From Paulinella micropora (taxonomy: Eukaryota; Cercozoa; Imbricatea; Euglyphida), in the NCBI GenBank assembly GCA_009731375.1, contig BJOX01000317.1, forward strand, positions 445,127-482,389: DNA of 37,263 nucleotides, read 5' to 3'. This document shows positions 27,916 to 37,263 of this stretch, piece after piece. The translations under genes were made by a program, and so were the position numbers. The notes below the pieces were generated by a model. That model had not been told where the DNA came from. It saw only the letters and a program-made list of their open reading frames with translations, and searched no databases. Positions within the stretch are counted from its first letter, which is position 1. Each line of letters begins with the position of its first letter.

Positions 27916-29870
27916 TCAGACTAATTCCTGGCTGGGAGCTGCCACTTCTGCACAGACAGCATTATAGAACCTGAACTGCCGCATGTTCATTTCTATTTCA
28001 AATGTTTCACTCCAGGGTTTACCTCCGCATCGCACGCGGATCCTCTTTTCAGGCTGCCGTGCGACCAGAAGGCCAGTGACTTCCTTGTGCAACAACATGT
28101 ATAGATCGACGAGCTTGCCTGGGCTAATTTTGCTCTCATCAAGTTTAAGACACTTATTTTTAAGCGTGTCCCGCAAACCTGCTCGAATAGCGTTTTGGTG
28201 CTTGGCATACCATTTACGATCGGTTTCGCCAAACGATGCGTAAAAGGCAGAAACATCGTAGCGCCCAGTGGCAGGGTCGAAGCCCAGCTTTTTTCAAGAT
28301 AGGCGATTGCGCTGTAGGCATCGTCTCCTGCAGCCCCTCCGCGAGACATAAGCTTATAGCGTTTGAGCTTGTCAAGAGTTTCTTGGCGGAACAGACCAAA
28401 CTCCCTGATATTTTCGGCCGTGAGGAGTGACTCGTTATGCTGGAGGAGTAGCTGGAGAAAGTGGCGCTTGATAGAGTCCTGGTTTCCAACTTCATCCTGG
28501 CTAGCCTGCATGGCCGCCTCAAACCTCTCGAGATCCTGGTCGTCGCTTATCTGCTGGGCGCTGAAAATGTCATCTGCACGTCTAGATTCGTAGCGGCTGC
28601 TAGCCTCGGTAGCGGGAGCCTTTGTACGCCTGTACCCGATGTAAACGAGAATAGTCATCTGGTTTTCGTGCATGAGCCGGAAGAGGGTCTGTTCGTAGTC
28701 GTTATAATATTCGTTTTTGTTCATGGTGTGGAGGACGAGCGCGTGCTGCATGCATGGAAAGTGTTGAAGTTCTTGTTTCAGACAGAGCTCATCCAGGGAG
28801 CAGTCACCGTCCTCGAGTGCTTGTTTCACTTCTTGATACAAAACAGGTCGCAGCATGATCCGGTCAATTGGAGCTACCTCTTTCAGGCAGAGGTTGATGA
28901 CCCCAGTGATAGGTTCGCGAACACGCACAATCGACTGCATGCGAGCAGGTGGGCTGGTAATCTTGTCCGAAGCCCAGGCATTGATGCAATAGCATTTCTT
29001 CGTGTTCCAGGATACTCCTGCTTCTATTTTAGGCGAGTATACGATATGTGTCACCCGACCGCTGTCTACAAGCTCATCAATGTTTTCGATGAGCTCTCTC
29101 ACCTCTTGCCCGGGGGTATTGCTGGTAATGACTCGCACTCGGTCCTTGTCATCAAGTTCCTCTGCAAGTTTAGTTTCTCAGCACTCCAAGGAGTTAGCGT
29201 GAGTAAACTGAACCAGACCCTTTCGGTGGCGGTCGATGATCCCTTGGCGCCATGCATTTTCGTCATAGCTGACGCGAACCTTATAACGTTTGTTCAAAGG
29301 CTTTTGGTACGTGCTCAGGATATAGTGAAATTTCACGGGGCGGAAGGCGCGGAGTGTCTCTAGAGTGAGGCTCCCAGCGGATGCATCCGACGCGATAACC
29401 ACTGAAACCTTCGTCAAAAGCTCCTTCAAATAATCGACGCTAGCCACGCGATCTTTTGCCGTGGTCTTGCCAAAAACCGTGGCGATCGCGCTCTCAACCT
29501 CGTCAAAAATTAGGACTGGAGGTTTAGGCATCCTGTTACATTTTGTGTTGATGAGGGAGTTGGGCGTGATAATGAGTCGGTCGCTCTTGACCCACTTGTT
29601 TTTCGATTCGTTATAACACACAAACCCGCTGAGTTTCTTCCTGAGTTGCTCGATAAGTGATTTCCTGTAGCAAACAAGCCAGATAGGAGTGGTCTTGGGC
29701 ACGCGCGAGGAAATGAAATTCACGAGAAGGTCAGTCTTGCCGGAGCCAGTGATCGCTTTCACGACAAAGGTGCTGACACTGTCAGGAAAAAGTTCGTCTA
29801 GCTGACAAAAACGGGTGTAGAGATACTTCTCAGGCACTTCAATCAGTGAGTCCTCATCGCGGCGGCGCCT
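27916..29870 (-). pseudogene. Origin-binding-protein-like SF2 helicase (Herpes_ori_bp family), broken
   Basis: A superfamily 2 DNA helicase related to the replication-origin-binding helicase family known from herpesviruses and found in other large DNA viruses and eukaryotic elements. Walker A is AITGSGKT (near 29745) and Walker B is LIFDEVES (near 29505). Motif III-like IASDASAG is near 29388. The second RecA-like domain has VYSPKIEAGVSWN and SIVRVREP (motifs V and VI). One in-frame TGA lies at 29178-29180 and a one-base shift in the A run near 28291. The C-terminal tail resumes in another frame and ends at 27916. The N terminus is cut by a Copia fragment at about 29870. The region is markedly more GC-rich than the surrounding DNA. 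A near-identical partial copy is at 36897-37263. Confidence 0.75.
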
Positions 29871-30800
29871 AGCAAGAAGGCGTATGAAGATTTTGCAAGT
29901 GCTTTGGAGAAGCATTTCCCCCTAAAACGGCTAGGAGTTGCAAGGGAGTTCAAAGGGATTGAAATAGTACAGGAAGGTGGACGAATCGTCCTTCGTCAAC
30001 GTAATACCAGTTACAGGTGTTAAGGGAGTTTGGGTGATAAGTCCCGCCCCGTAAGCACCCCTGCACTAGATCAGTTACCCTTAGCTATGTCCGATGATGC
30101 GGCGTTGCGTAAGTTCGCTATAGCTAGCATAGTTGGTAGTCTTCTTTATTTCGCTAGTAGCTAAGATGACTAGGCCGGATATAGAACAGGCGCTCAATGC
30201 AGCTAGTGTTATGCAGACCATAGATAAGGGAGTCACTTATGCAATGCTAGGAAAGATATTGCGGTATTTGATCGACTCATTTCGCGGGTTAGCATTTCAC
30301 GGGCCTAAGTCCTCGCAAGAGGGTCAATCCTATCCAAAAGTCACGTTATGGCCCGATGCGGCCCATAAGGTTTGCAATAAAACCGGAAAGTCACGTACGG
30401 GATACGTAATTCTAGGGGGGGGGGGGACCCTATAGGTTGGCTTTCTAAGAGACAGAGTAGGATAGCCCTTAGCTCGAATGATGCTGAAATATTTGCAGCA
30501 GCAGAATGTATTAGAGAGGGTCTAGCTGTAGGTCATGTTAGACAGGAACTCGGAATTCCGCAAAAAGGTCCGGTTGAATTATATGACGATAACACCCAAA
30601 CAGTTCTCGCAGGCGAACGGGGATTATCCGGACCACGCACCAAACATTTACCTCTCGAACTACATTTCATACATCTGATTCATTCACAGAGAGATTGTGA
30701 GATAAAGTTTATTAAAGTCAGTACTTAAAAGCAAATAGTGATTTACTTACTAAACCGTTACCTCGTGACCAGTTCGTATACCTATTGAACAAATTCACGG
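29871..30800 (+). pseudogene. Ty1/Copia retrotransposon 3' fragment (RT end + RNase H)
   Basis: Begins inside the reverse transcriptase (YEDFASALEKHFPLKRLGV, then FKGIEIVQEGGRIVL). It continues through PVSTPALDQL, ASIVGSLLYFAS and RPDIEQALNAA. The RNase H domain follows: WPDAAHK, SSNDAEIFAAAECI, LYDDNTQTVLAGERG, RTKHLPLELHFIH and LTKPLPRDQF, the standard Copia C terminus. Stops (for example TAA at 30000) and frameshifts, one in the G run at 30416-30426, break it. No LTR is recognised before the N gap at 30828. Its 5' edge cuts into the helicase pseudogene, so it inserted into, or was joined to, that gene. Confidence 0.85.
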
Positions 30801-30827
30801 TTATCATTCCGGAATCCCCGGAATGAT

Positions 30828-31004
30828 NNNNNNNNNNNNNNNNNNNNNNNNNNNNNNNNNNNNNNNNNNNNNNNNNNNNNNNNNNNNNNNNNNNNNNNNN
30901 NNNNNNNNNNNNNNNNNNNNNNNNNNNNNNNNNNNNNNNNNNNNNNNNNNNNNNNNNNNNNNNNNNNNNNNNNNNNNNNNNNNNNNNNNNNNNNNNNNNN
31001 NNNN
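30828..31004. other. Assembly gap (177 N)
   Basis: Sized gap directly after the Copia fragment; it probably hides the 3' LTR. Confidence 0.98.
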
Positions 31005-31146
31005 TTAAGACAAGTAACCGGTACTACTTTTTACATGATATATTATCGTTAGGGCGGACATTTGGAAATGGCTTTCTGTTTCCTTTTTGTTCAAGTGCTT
31101 GGCTCTGATAGTCTCCTACATTTTCCCACCATACTGGTTTCCTCTC

Positions 31147-31807
31147 CTTTTGCAAAGAGGAAGATTGGGCTAACGTTATTATCAGAATGCTTGGAATGGA
31201 TTAGATATAGACACCGGCTTGCATCAAATAATATCTTCTGATCTTAACCGACAAAAGTGGAGTCTCAGCCTAAATTTTTCATTAATCCAACATTCAAGCA
31301 ATTTGAAAAAAGCCACTTCCCCAAGCGAAAGAAGAAGGGAAGGTAGTGGTGGAGTGTAGAAAAGGAGCTGAGGAGGTGTGAGGAGTGTGCAGTGCACAAA
31401 AACAACAGTGAAACTTTGCACAGAGGCCCAAACAGCGGCACGGCAAGACACTCGTTGTGTGTACGACTCTGACACTAACGATCGTGTGTTTGGTGATTGT
31501 GGGGTCACGAAGTGTGTCTCCAGTGGTGTAATAACACAATAGTGTTCACTGGATTGATCGTCGACATATTGTCGAGTCAGAGGAGTGCTTTACCAGCACA
31601 CCCACATGAAGTAAAAAAACATACAGTCTGTTCCCTGGGGGCATTCCTGCACTTATCCCCATACATCCTCCTTACGAGGAGAACAACAACCAATAACACA
31701 CTCAGACTCCAGTCTGTATAGCCACATGTGGTTACTAGCCTCACACAAACGGTAGGAAAACGTAAGGAAGTGTAAGGAGGCTGAGGAAAACAGACAAACG
31801 AGACATA
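31147..31807. repeat. 661-bp direct duplication, copy 1
   Basis: Matches 33239-33899 with no length change and at least five substitutions. No recognisable protein; frames on either strand lack domain features. Not shown to be an LTR, because no TG..CA ends or target duplication was identified. Confidence 0.9.
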
Positions 31808-33228
31808 TGTAGGTTCTACTAGTCGGTAGACTGATGCAGCGAGTAAAACTCATTCAATATTCAAGATTTTGAGGTGCTGTCTGCGCAGAATTCAATGTTT
31901 TTAGTGGGAATGGTCTGTCCCGTATTAAGGTTTTCAGTTCATATAAGCTATTGCTGTCATCTGAGTGTATGTTCTGAATTTCGACAAACTAGTTTTCGAC
32001 CTATGTTTTCCTAGTTTTTGTTTTATACCGTACATCTCTGCAAAAACCCTTTGGCAGGATTGCTCAACATAACATTTGAATTCATTTGAGCACTTGTGCG
32101 TCAAAATGAGTGAAGAGTGCATCATGCACACAACATTTTTCAGTTAAAAACACCATACTTGCTATGTCCTGAAAAGTGAAAATAGAAGTCGATAATAAGG
32201 ATTTCAAATACGGGAGTAACCAAGTTTTCTGATGAAAACACTTGCGTCATGCTTGCTTTGGCTTGAAACAACGTGGTCTGAACAAACACTCGCTGTGTCA
32301 AGATGGACCTCCAACAGACACTGGTGTAGCCGGCCCGTCAATTTCTGTTGGAAATATTTGACAGGATCATGCCAATTCCCGGAGAGGAAACCAGAAAAAT
32401 TTCCAAAAAATATTTGAAACAAACAGGCCTATCGACATACGTAGCCTTTGAAGAGAAGGCCGCACTAATTTTTTTTTTATTTGACGGTTTTTGCGGGGTC
32501 GAGATTGGTAAAAGTCGTGTCTCTTGAGAGTTTTGTGTTTTTTTTCTGTGTATTTCTCATGCATCCTTTCACGTCCCGTGGTCTTGTACAGTCGTTTCAC
32601 ACGTTGTGCCCATGCTGTCTGCAAAATGGTTTGTTGTAAAACTTATCTGTAGCATGTGTTGTTCCCTTTTCCCTGAAACACTTTTTTGCACCTGTCCTGT
32701 ATCGCTCCTATATGTGCTGTGTGTGCTTTTCTTGGAATGTTATGTGCTGAATCTATTCACAATCACATGGTCTTTGTTTTGCATATGTTCAAATCCTGCT
32801 CCTTTCTTTGTAACCCTGCTGTTGGTGACCTTTTCTGGGCTCCAGACAGGCTAAAAAAATACTAATTGAGATTTTTACAGATTTTCAATTTTTTTCTGCA
32901 CTTTCTGCACAAAATGTTTTTATTAAATAGTGTCTTTGATTTCCTTCACTTTTTGTACTAGTACCGGCCTTGTATTAAAAAAAAAAAAATTTTGAGTGAG
33001 GGCCTTATGCCCTTTTCTTGCTGACTTTGGCCGGTTTGTTTGCAGGCTTGAGGTTACCTTTTTGTAAAAAAACTTTGTACATTTAATTATAAGCATACAG
33101 AGAAAGATATTATATAAAAATTTATTGAAGAGCATACTGGGAACAGTATGAGAACTGACTTTGATTTTTGGTCATCACAAGCATCATTTTTTCAGGTGGC
33201 AAGGTGGCCACTTTTTTCCGGTGGGGGG
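31808..33228. other. Unassigned sequence between the duplicated copies
   Basis: No supported gene. Short open frames (31934-32131, 32367-32624, 32606-32854) have no domain features. T-rich with several homopolymer runs. If the flanking duplications were LTRs this would be the interior, but no retroelement protein is visible. Confidence 0.4.
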
Positions 33229-33238
33229 NNNNNNNNNN
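33229..33238. other. Assembly gap (10 N)
   Basis: Placeholder gap preceded by a G run and directly followed by duplication copy 2. Confidence 0.95.
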
Positions 33239-33899
33239 CTTTTGCAAAGAGGAAGATTGGGCTAACGTTATTATCAGAATGCTTGGAATGGATTAGATAT
33301 AGACACCGGCTTGCATCAAATAATATCTTCTGATCTTAACCGACAAAAGTGGAGTCTCAGCCTAAATTTTTCATTAATCCAACATTCAAGCAATTTGAAA
33401 AAAGCCACTTCCCCAAGCGAAAGAAGAAGGGAAGGTAGTGGTGGAGTGTAGAAAAGGAGCTGAGGAGGTGTGAGGAGTGTGCAATGCACAAAAACAACAG
33501 TGAAACTTTGCACAGAGGCCCAAACAGCGGCACGGCAAGACACTCGTTGTGTGTACGACTCTGACACTAACGATCGTGTGTTTGGTGATTGTGGGGTCAC
33601 GAAGTGTGTCTCCAGTGGTGTAATAACACAATAGTGTTCACTGGATTGATCGTCGACATATTGTCGAGTCAGAGGAGTGCTTTACCAGCACACCCACAGG
33701 AAGTAAAAAAACATACAGTCTGTTCCCTGGGGGCATTCCTGCACTTATCCCCATATATCCTCCTTACGAGGAGAACAACAACCAATAACACACTCAGACT
33801 CCAGTCTGTATAGCCACACGTGGTGACTAGCCTCACACAAACGGTAGGAAAACGTAAGGAAGTGTAAGGAGGCTGAGGAAAACAGACAAACGAGACATA
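33239..33899. repeat. 661-bp direct duplication, copy 2
   Basis: Begins at the first base after the gap and ends where it diverges from copy 1 after CGAGACATA. The true left end is hidden by the gap. Confidence 0.9.
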
Positions 33900-34825
33900 A
33901 ACAGAAACCTATTCAATTGGCATAAAACCTGTTTGCACAAACTACATACATCCTACACCAAACGTGGTGGCCATCTCTTAGTGGCCATGGGGTGGTAGGC
34001 CAGTCAGACAATTGCAAGACATAGGCCAAGGGAATTACGTGCAAAACAAACACAGGAAAGCCAAAACGGAGGGTGTTTTTGGGGTGATTTTTATTTTCGT
34101 CAGCAACAAACAAGACACACACCACTCATCACACTCAAGCACTACAAACGTGTGGTGTGGTGTTGAATAGGTCAGCAAGGACAAGAACTCGGATACCGAG
34201 CAGCTCCCAAGACAACAGCAACAAGTGTGTGAAGGTTCTACAGCACTCGGTACACACACGCACACATACACGACAAGACTCATAAACACACCCACCACAC
34301 TCAGAAAGGAAAGACTACATTCGTTTTTTGAGTTGGGAGAGAACCTTTTTAAAAAAAGGGGAACAGTGATTCATTGGGCTGAGCCCAAGGGAGCTCATTG
34401 AAACCTTTTTGTACGTTTTCAGCTGTGGCAGCACAGGGGTGTATACACAGTAGACAGACTACTTTGTGAGTGAAAGTGTGGTGTGTATTGTCAGGCCTAG
34501 TGTGCCCACGAACACATCGACTGGCTTGTTAACAAGAAACAGCAAGGCTTCCCCCAGCAGAGGGGGGGGGTCAACACTACGGGGACAATCGCAGACATAT
34601 TTTGCGAATCGCAATCATTTTGACTATGCAAAACATGTTTGTTATAATCAAGGACAACAATAATTAATAAGTAATATTTTCACTGTCTTATTAAAATTTA
34701 TCAAAGACTTTTCCGGTATCTACACGTAGATATTAATATATTTCAAAAAATTGAATGGTGATGCCTTAATTTATAAATGAATCAAGACTGGAACTGCAAC
34801 GCGGATGGTTGCATGCAGTTCAGCA
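33900..34825. other. Unassigned sequence
   Basis: No supported gene. Contains one isolated TTGCGAATCGCAA palindrome (34602-34614) of the type that forms the array near 35.4 kb, and a G run at 34562-34570. Confidence 0.4.
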
Positions 34826-34827
34826 GT

Positions 34828-35180
34828 TTTTTCGACAGGTTTCTTGCACGTAGAGATCCTCCACTTTGATCGCTGTCATTTCGCACTTGCAGCAGCCCTG
34901 GTAGCCCAGCTGCTTATGGCAGAGCAGCTGCACTTGCGCGATGTAATCGGCGGCAGTAAACAAGAGATTGTACGCCCCACCTAAGTTGCAGGTCTTCCAG
35001 GAAAGGGATCAGCCACTTCTTCAATACTTTTGGCTTGGGGGGCCCTGGAATGATGTCGGTGAAAATTTGAAAGCGTGGATCCGAACGCAAGAAAAATGGA
35101 AGATTCATTACTTCCAAATTGAATGTTACGAACTGCACGGAGTAGGCGGTGTTAGTTAGCCTGAATTCGAAGCATGGCAC
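34828..35180 (-). pseudogene. Transposase fragment, CACTA/Plavaka-like
   Basis: On the minus strand: FVTFNLEVMNLPFFLRSDP, then FTDIIPGPPKPK and KWLIPFLEDLQL. After a one-base shift near 34980 come YNLLFTAADYIAQ, LLCHKQLGYQGCCKCEM and a stop near 34828. The order NLP...R, IIPGPxxP, FLxPxxxxL, a D-containing strand and a GYxxCxxC ending resembles the central region of CMC-type (Tnp2/Plavaka) transposases. It is short and frameshifted. The identification rests on motif order only; other large eukaryotic transposases could share it. Confidence 0.5.
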
Positions 35181-35324
35181 GCCATTAAAAAAAAAACCCC
35201 AACGTCAAGACGTCAGGTCGCCGTACGAACTCTCTCCACGCTGGACTGTCCTTTACCTCGAGCGTAACGTGCGGCGGACCTTTGGTAGGAACAAACTCTC
35301 GCATCTGCGCACACCACCACACAG

Positions 35325-35655
35325 ATTGCGATTCGCACACATAGTTGCGATGCGCAGACATATTTGCAAATACTTGCGAATCGCAAAAATAATTGCGAAT
35401 CGCAAAGATAGTTGCGAATCGCAAGATGATGACTGCGCAGACATACAGTAACTATAGCGAATCGTAAAAATAATTGCGAATTTTCGATCGCAAAAATGAT
35501 TGCGAATCGCAAAGATAATTGCGAATCGCAAGATAATGACTGCGCAGACATACTATAGCGAATCGCAAAAAATAATTTCGAATCGCAAAAATAATTGCGA
35601 ATCGCAAAGATAATTGCGAATCGCAAAGATAATTGCGAATCGCAAGATGATGACT
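35325..35655. repeat. Array of short palindromes, TTGCGAATCGCAA units
   Basis: About a dozen copies of TTGCGAATCGCAA or close variants occur every 19-21 bases, separated by short A/T-rich spacers (AAATAA, AGATAA). Arms TTGCGA and TCGCAA pair around one base. A longer unit that includes GATGATGACTGCGCAGACAT is itself repeated, so there is a higher-order period of roughly 110-125 bases. Confidence 0.85.
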
Positions 35656-36090
35656 GAAGGAACACCAGACCTGGGTGGGACAAAACAGCAGCCAGAGACG
35701 CTTCCACGTCAAAGTGACGTAGGATGTACTGATTCACATTTTCGGGTTCGACTGAGCAATGCGTTTTCGACATGCAGTGCACCTCCGCGGAGGTCGTCCA
35801 ATCCAAGGCCAGCAGCCTGGTGCATTTGTACGGACAGATGAAGTATTTCTTGGCTACATGTCGTGTCGATCTACGCATTCGCTTGTCATGCGACTCCCAG
35901 GACTGCAGGACCGGAGCTGGGGACCCGCCATCCATGGCAGCAAGGTTGATGTCAACCACTGCCCGCATCAAGTGACGAGATGCATGATGAAGCGCTGCTA
36001 CCTCCGTCAGCATGTCCAACACTGCACCACGGGTCAGCTTTCCTTTGAGAATCCCATGATCAAATATCCATTCACCGCACTGTGATGCGA
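35656..36090 (-). pseudogene. Coding-like segment of unknown family
   Basis: A minus-strand frame without low complexity: CGEWIFDHGILKGKLTRG, AVLDMLTEVAALHHASRHLM, DINLAAMDGGSPAPVLQSWE, KKYFICPYKCTRLLALDW. It then runs into the palindrome array, where the frame becomes repetitive. It is upstream of the transposase-like fragment on the same strand, so it may be the N-terminal part of the same broken gene; this is inference. A possible splice acceptor (CTGTAG) lies just upstream, near 36100. Confidence 0.3.
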
Positions 36091-36191
36091 AAACGTACCT
36101 ACAGTGTAAAGAATAACAGAAAAAAGAAACATGTGGTTCTGTTGTGGCCGGTACGAAACAACCATATGTTTGCCAATTGCAAAATAAGATG

Positions 36192-36283
36192 TAATTCGAA
36201 AATGACTTTGTACTTCGAAACAATAATTGCGAATCGCAAAATATATTTGGATTCGCAAACGTGTCTTGCGAATCACAATATAG
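36192..36283. repeat. Second cluster of TTGCGAATCGCAA-type palindromes
   Basis: Four or five degenerate copies (TTCGAA, TTGCGAATCGCAA, ATTCGCAAA, TTGCGAATCACAA) flank the coding-like segment on the side opposite the main array. Confidence 0.65.
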
Positions 36284-36498
36284 CCGTTCACGGTAGGCTG
36301 TTCAGATGCCGGCTGCCGGTTACCGGGTAACAACACTTCTCAGTCTACAATTACTATTCAATAATTGAAATCATTAACAAATATATATTAATAATCTTTT
36401 TTGCGCAGTCACTCCTTTTAATAAAACTTGTCACTCATAGGCATAAGTGTATAACAGTAATTTATATAATTACGGATGAGTGTATAGTTATTAATGCT

Positions 36499-36714
36499 AC
36501 TTCTTCTTCTTTCTTCTTCCTTCTTTTCCTTCTTTTTCTTTCTTCCTCCTTCCTTCTTCTTCTTTCTCTTCCTCCTTCCTCTTCCTCCTCCTCCTCCTCC
36601 TTTTCTTCTTCTTCTTCTTCTTCTTCTTCTTCTTCTTCTTCTTCTTCTTCTTCTTCTTCTTCTTCGTCTTCTTCTTCTTCTTCTTGAAAGACTTCTTCTT
36701 CTTCTTCTTGAAAG

Positions 36715-36745
<31 letters not shown>

Positions 36746-36886
36746 CTTCTTCTTCTTCTTTCTTCTTCTTCTTTCTTCTTTCTTCTTTCTTCTTTCTTCT
36801 TTCTTCTTTCTTCTTTCTTCTTTCTTCTTTCTTCTTTCTTCTTCTTTCTTCTTCTTCTTTCTTCTTTCTTCTTTCTTCTTTCTTCT
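36499..36886. repeat. (TTC)n / (TTTC)n microsatellite
   Basis: About 390 bases of TTC with TTTC variants, plus two copies of a short interruption containing TTGAAAGAC. It ends at an N gap. Poly-Leu, poly-Phe and poly-Arg frames are artefacts. Confidence 0.95.
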
Positions 36887-36896
36887 NNNNNNNNNN
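36887..36896. other. Assembly gap (10 N)
   Basis: Placeholder gap between the TTC tract and the second helicase copy. Confidence 0.97.
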
Positions 36897-37263
36897 CTGA
36901 AACCTTCGTCAAAAGCTCCTTCAAATAATCGACGCTAGCCACGCGATCTTTTGCCGTGGTCTTGCCAAAAACCGTGGCGATCGCGCTCTCAACCTCGTCA
37001 AAAATTAGGACTGGAGGTTTAGGCATCCTGTTATATTTTGTCTTGATGAGGGAGTTGGGCGTGATAATGAGTCGGTCGCTCTTGACCCACTTGTTTTTCG
37101 ATTCGTTATAACACACAAACCCGCTGAGTTTCTTCCTGAGTTGCTCGATAAGTGATTTCCTGTAGCAAACAAGCCAGATAGGAGCGGTCTTGGGCACGCG
37201 CGAGGAAATGAAATTCACGAGAAGGTCAGTCTTGCCGGAGCCAGTGATCGCTTTCACGACAAA
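36897..37263 (-). CDS. Second, partial copy of the origin-binding-like helicase
   Basis: Matches 29402-29768 base for base except for three substitutions, with no indels. It covers the Walker A to post-Walker B part (AITGSGKT through LIFDEVES to YLKELLTKV). All three substitutions change an amino acid (N to K, C to Y, T to A relative to the first copy). The frame is open across the visible part. The 3' side is lost at the gap and the 5' side runs off the window, so whether the whole copy is intact is unknown. It could be a recent duplication, another family member, or an alternative haplotype joined by the scaffolder. Confidence 0.8.

Noticed and set aside
28461-29363. 300-codon plus-strand frame
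   Set aside because: It is antisense to the helicase, whose motifs are clear on the minus strand; no domain of its own.
30823-31008. Open frame made of X residues
   Set aside because: It lies entirely in the N gap.
31147-33899. Calling the 661-bp copies LTRs
   Set aside because: No TG..CA ends, target duplication, primer-binding site or retroelement protein was seen between them, and the left end of copy 2 is hidden by a gap.
34035-34298. Cys-rich minus-strand frame of 87 codons
   Set aside because: Composition follows local CA/TG-rich simple sequence; no spacing pattern of a known finger.
35325-35655. CRISPR array
   Set aside because: The repeats are 13-base palindromes with 6-8 base A/T spacers that are not unique; no cas genes and a eukaryotic context.
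36418-36938. Poly-Leu/Phe/Arg proteins, one appearing fused to the helicase
   Set aside because: Translation of the TTC tract running through N's; the apparent fusion crosses an assembly gap.

Overview
This is a stretch of eukaryotic nuclear DNA from a draft assembly. The evidence is long microsatellites, five N gaps, LINE- and Copia-type retroelement fragments, several small inverted-repeat transposons, and exon-like segments with GT..AG borders. The species cannot be fixed from the sequence; a protist, an alga or a marine invertebrate would all fit. No tRNA, rRNA or CRISPR array was seen.

Layout. (1) 1-3.7 kb: simple repeats, mainly a 2.5-kb TACA/TGCA tetranucleotide array that switches strand sense near 3.2 kb. 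(2) 4.0-7.7 kb: a decayed non-LTR retrotransposon with reverse transcriptase, CCHC finger and restriction-like endonuclease, then a pyrimidine-rich 3' region and an AAG repeat tail. (3) 8.2-24.1 kb: the core of the window, an endogenous Polinton/Polinton-like virus. Rightward genes are a GIY-YIG nuclease with a C2H2 finger, a protein-primed family B DNA polymerase and two tandem ExoX-C-like small proteins. A leftward block follows: a fibre-like beta protein, a double-jelly-roll major capsid protein, two small basic proteins, a packaging ATPase, small capsid/membrane-type proteins and a long tail-fibre-like protein ending in a peptidase S74 chaperone domain. Two rightward genes close it: a charged protein and an rve integrase. 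The polymerase, capsid, fibre, nuclease and integrase genes carry stops or frameshifts, so this copy is dead. The ATPase, both ExoX-C-like genes and the charged protein are intact. No terminal inverted repeats were found. (4) 24.1-27.9 kb: part of a spliced host-type membrane protein gene, then a nested set of non-autonomous DNA transposons. (5) 27.9-30.8 kb: an origin-binding-protein-like SF2 helicase pseudogene joined to a Copia 3' fragment; a second copy of the helicase starts after a gap at 36.9 kb. (6) 31.0-36.9 kb: a 661-bp direct duplication, a transposase-like fragment, an array of short palindromes built on TTGCGAATCGCAA, and a TTC microsatellite.

Within the viral element the genes form a full self-replicating, self-packaging and integrating set: polymerase, nuclease and integrase for replication and insertion; MCP, ATPase, basic proteins and fibres for virion assembly. 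Two non-coding patterns stand out. A TATA-like motif lies within about 20 nt of most start codons. A family of three related hairpins lies upstream of the nuclease and directly after the ATPase stop codon. Both may be the element's own transcription start and 3'-end signals.
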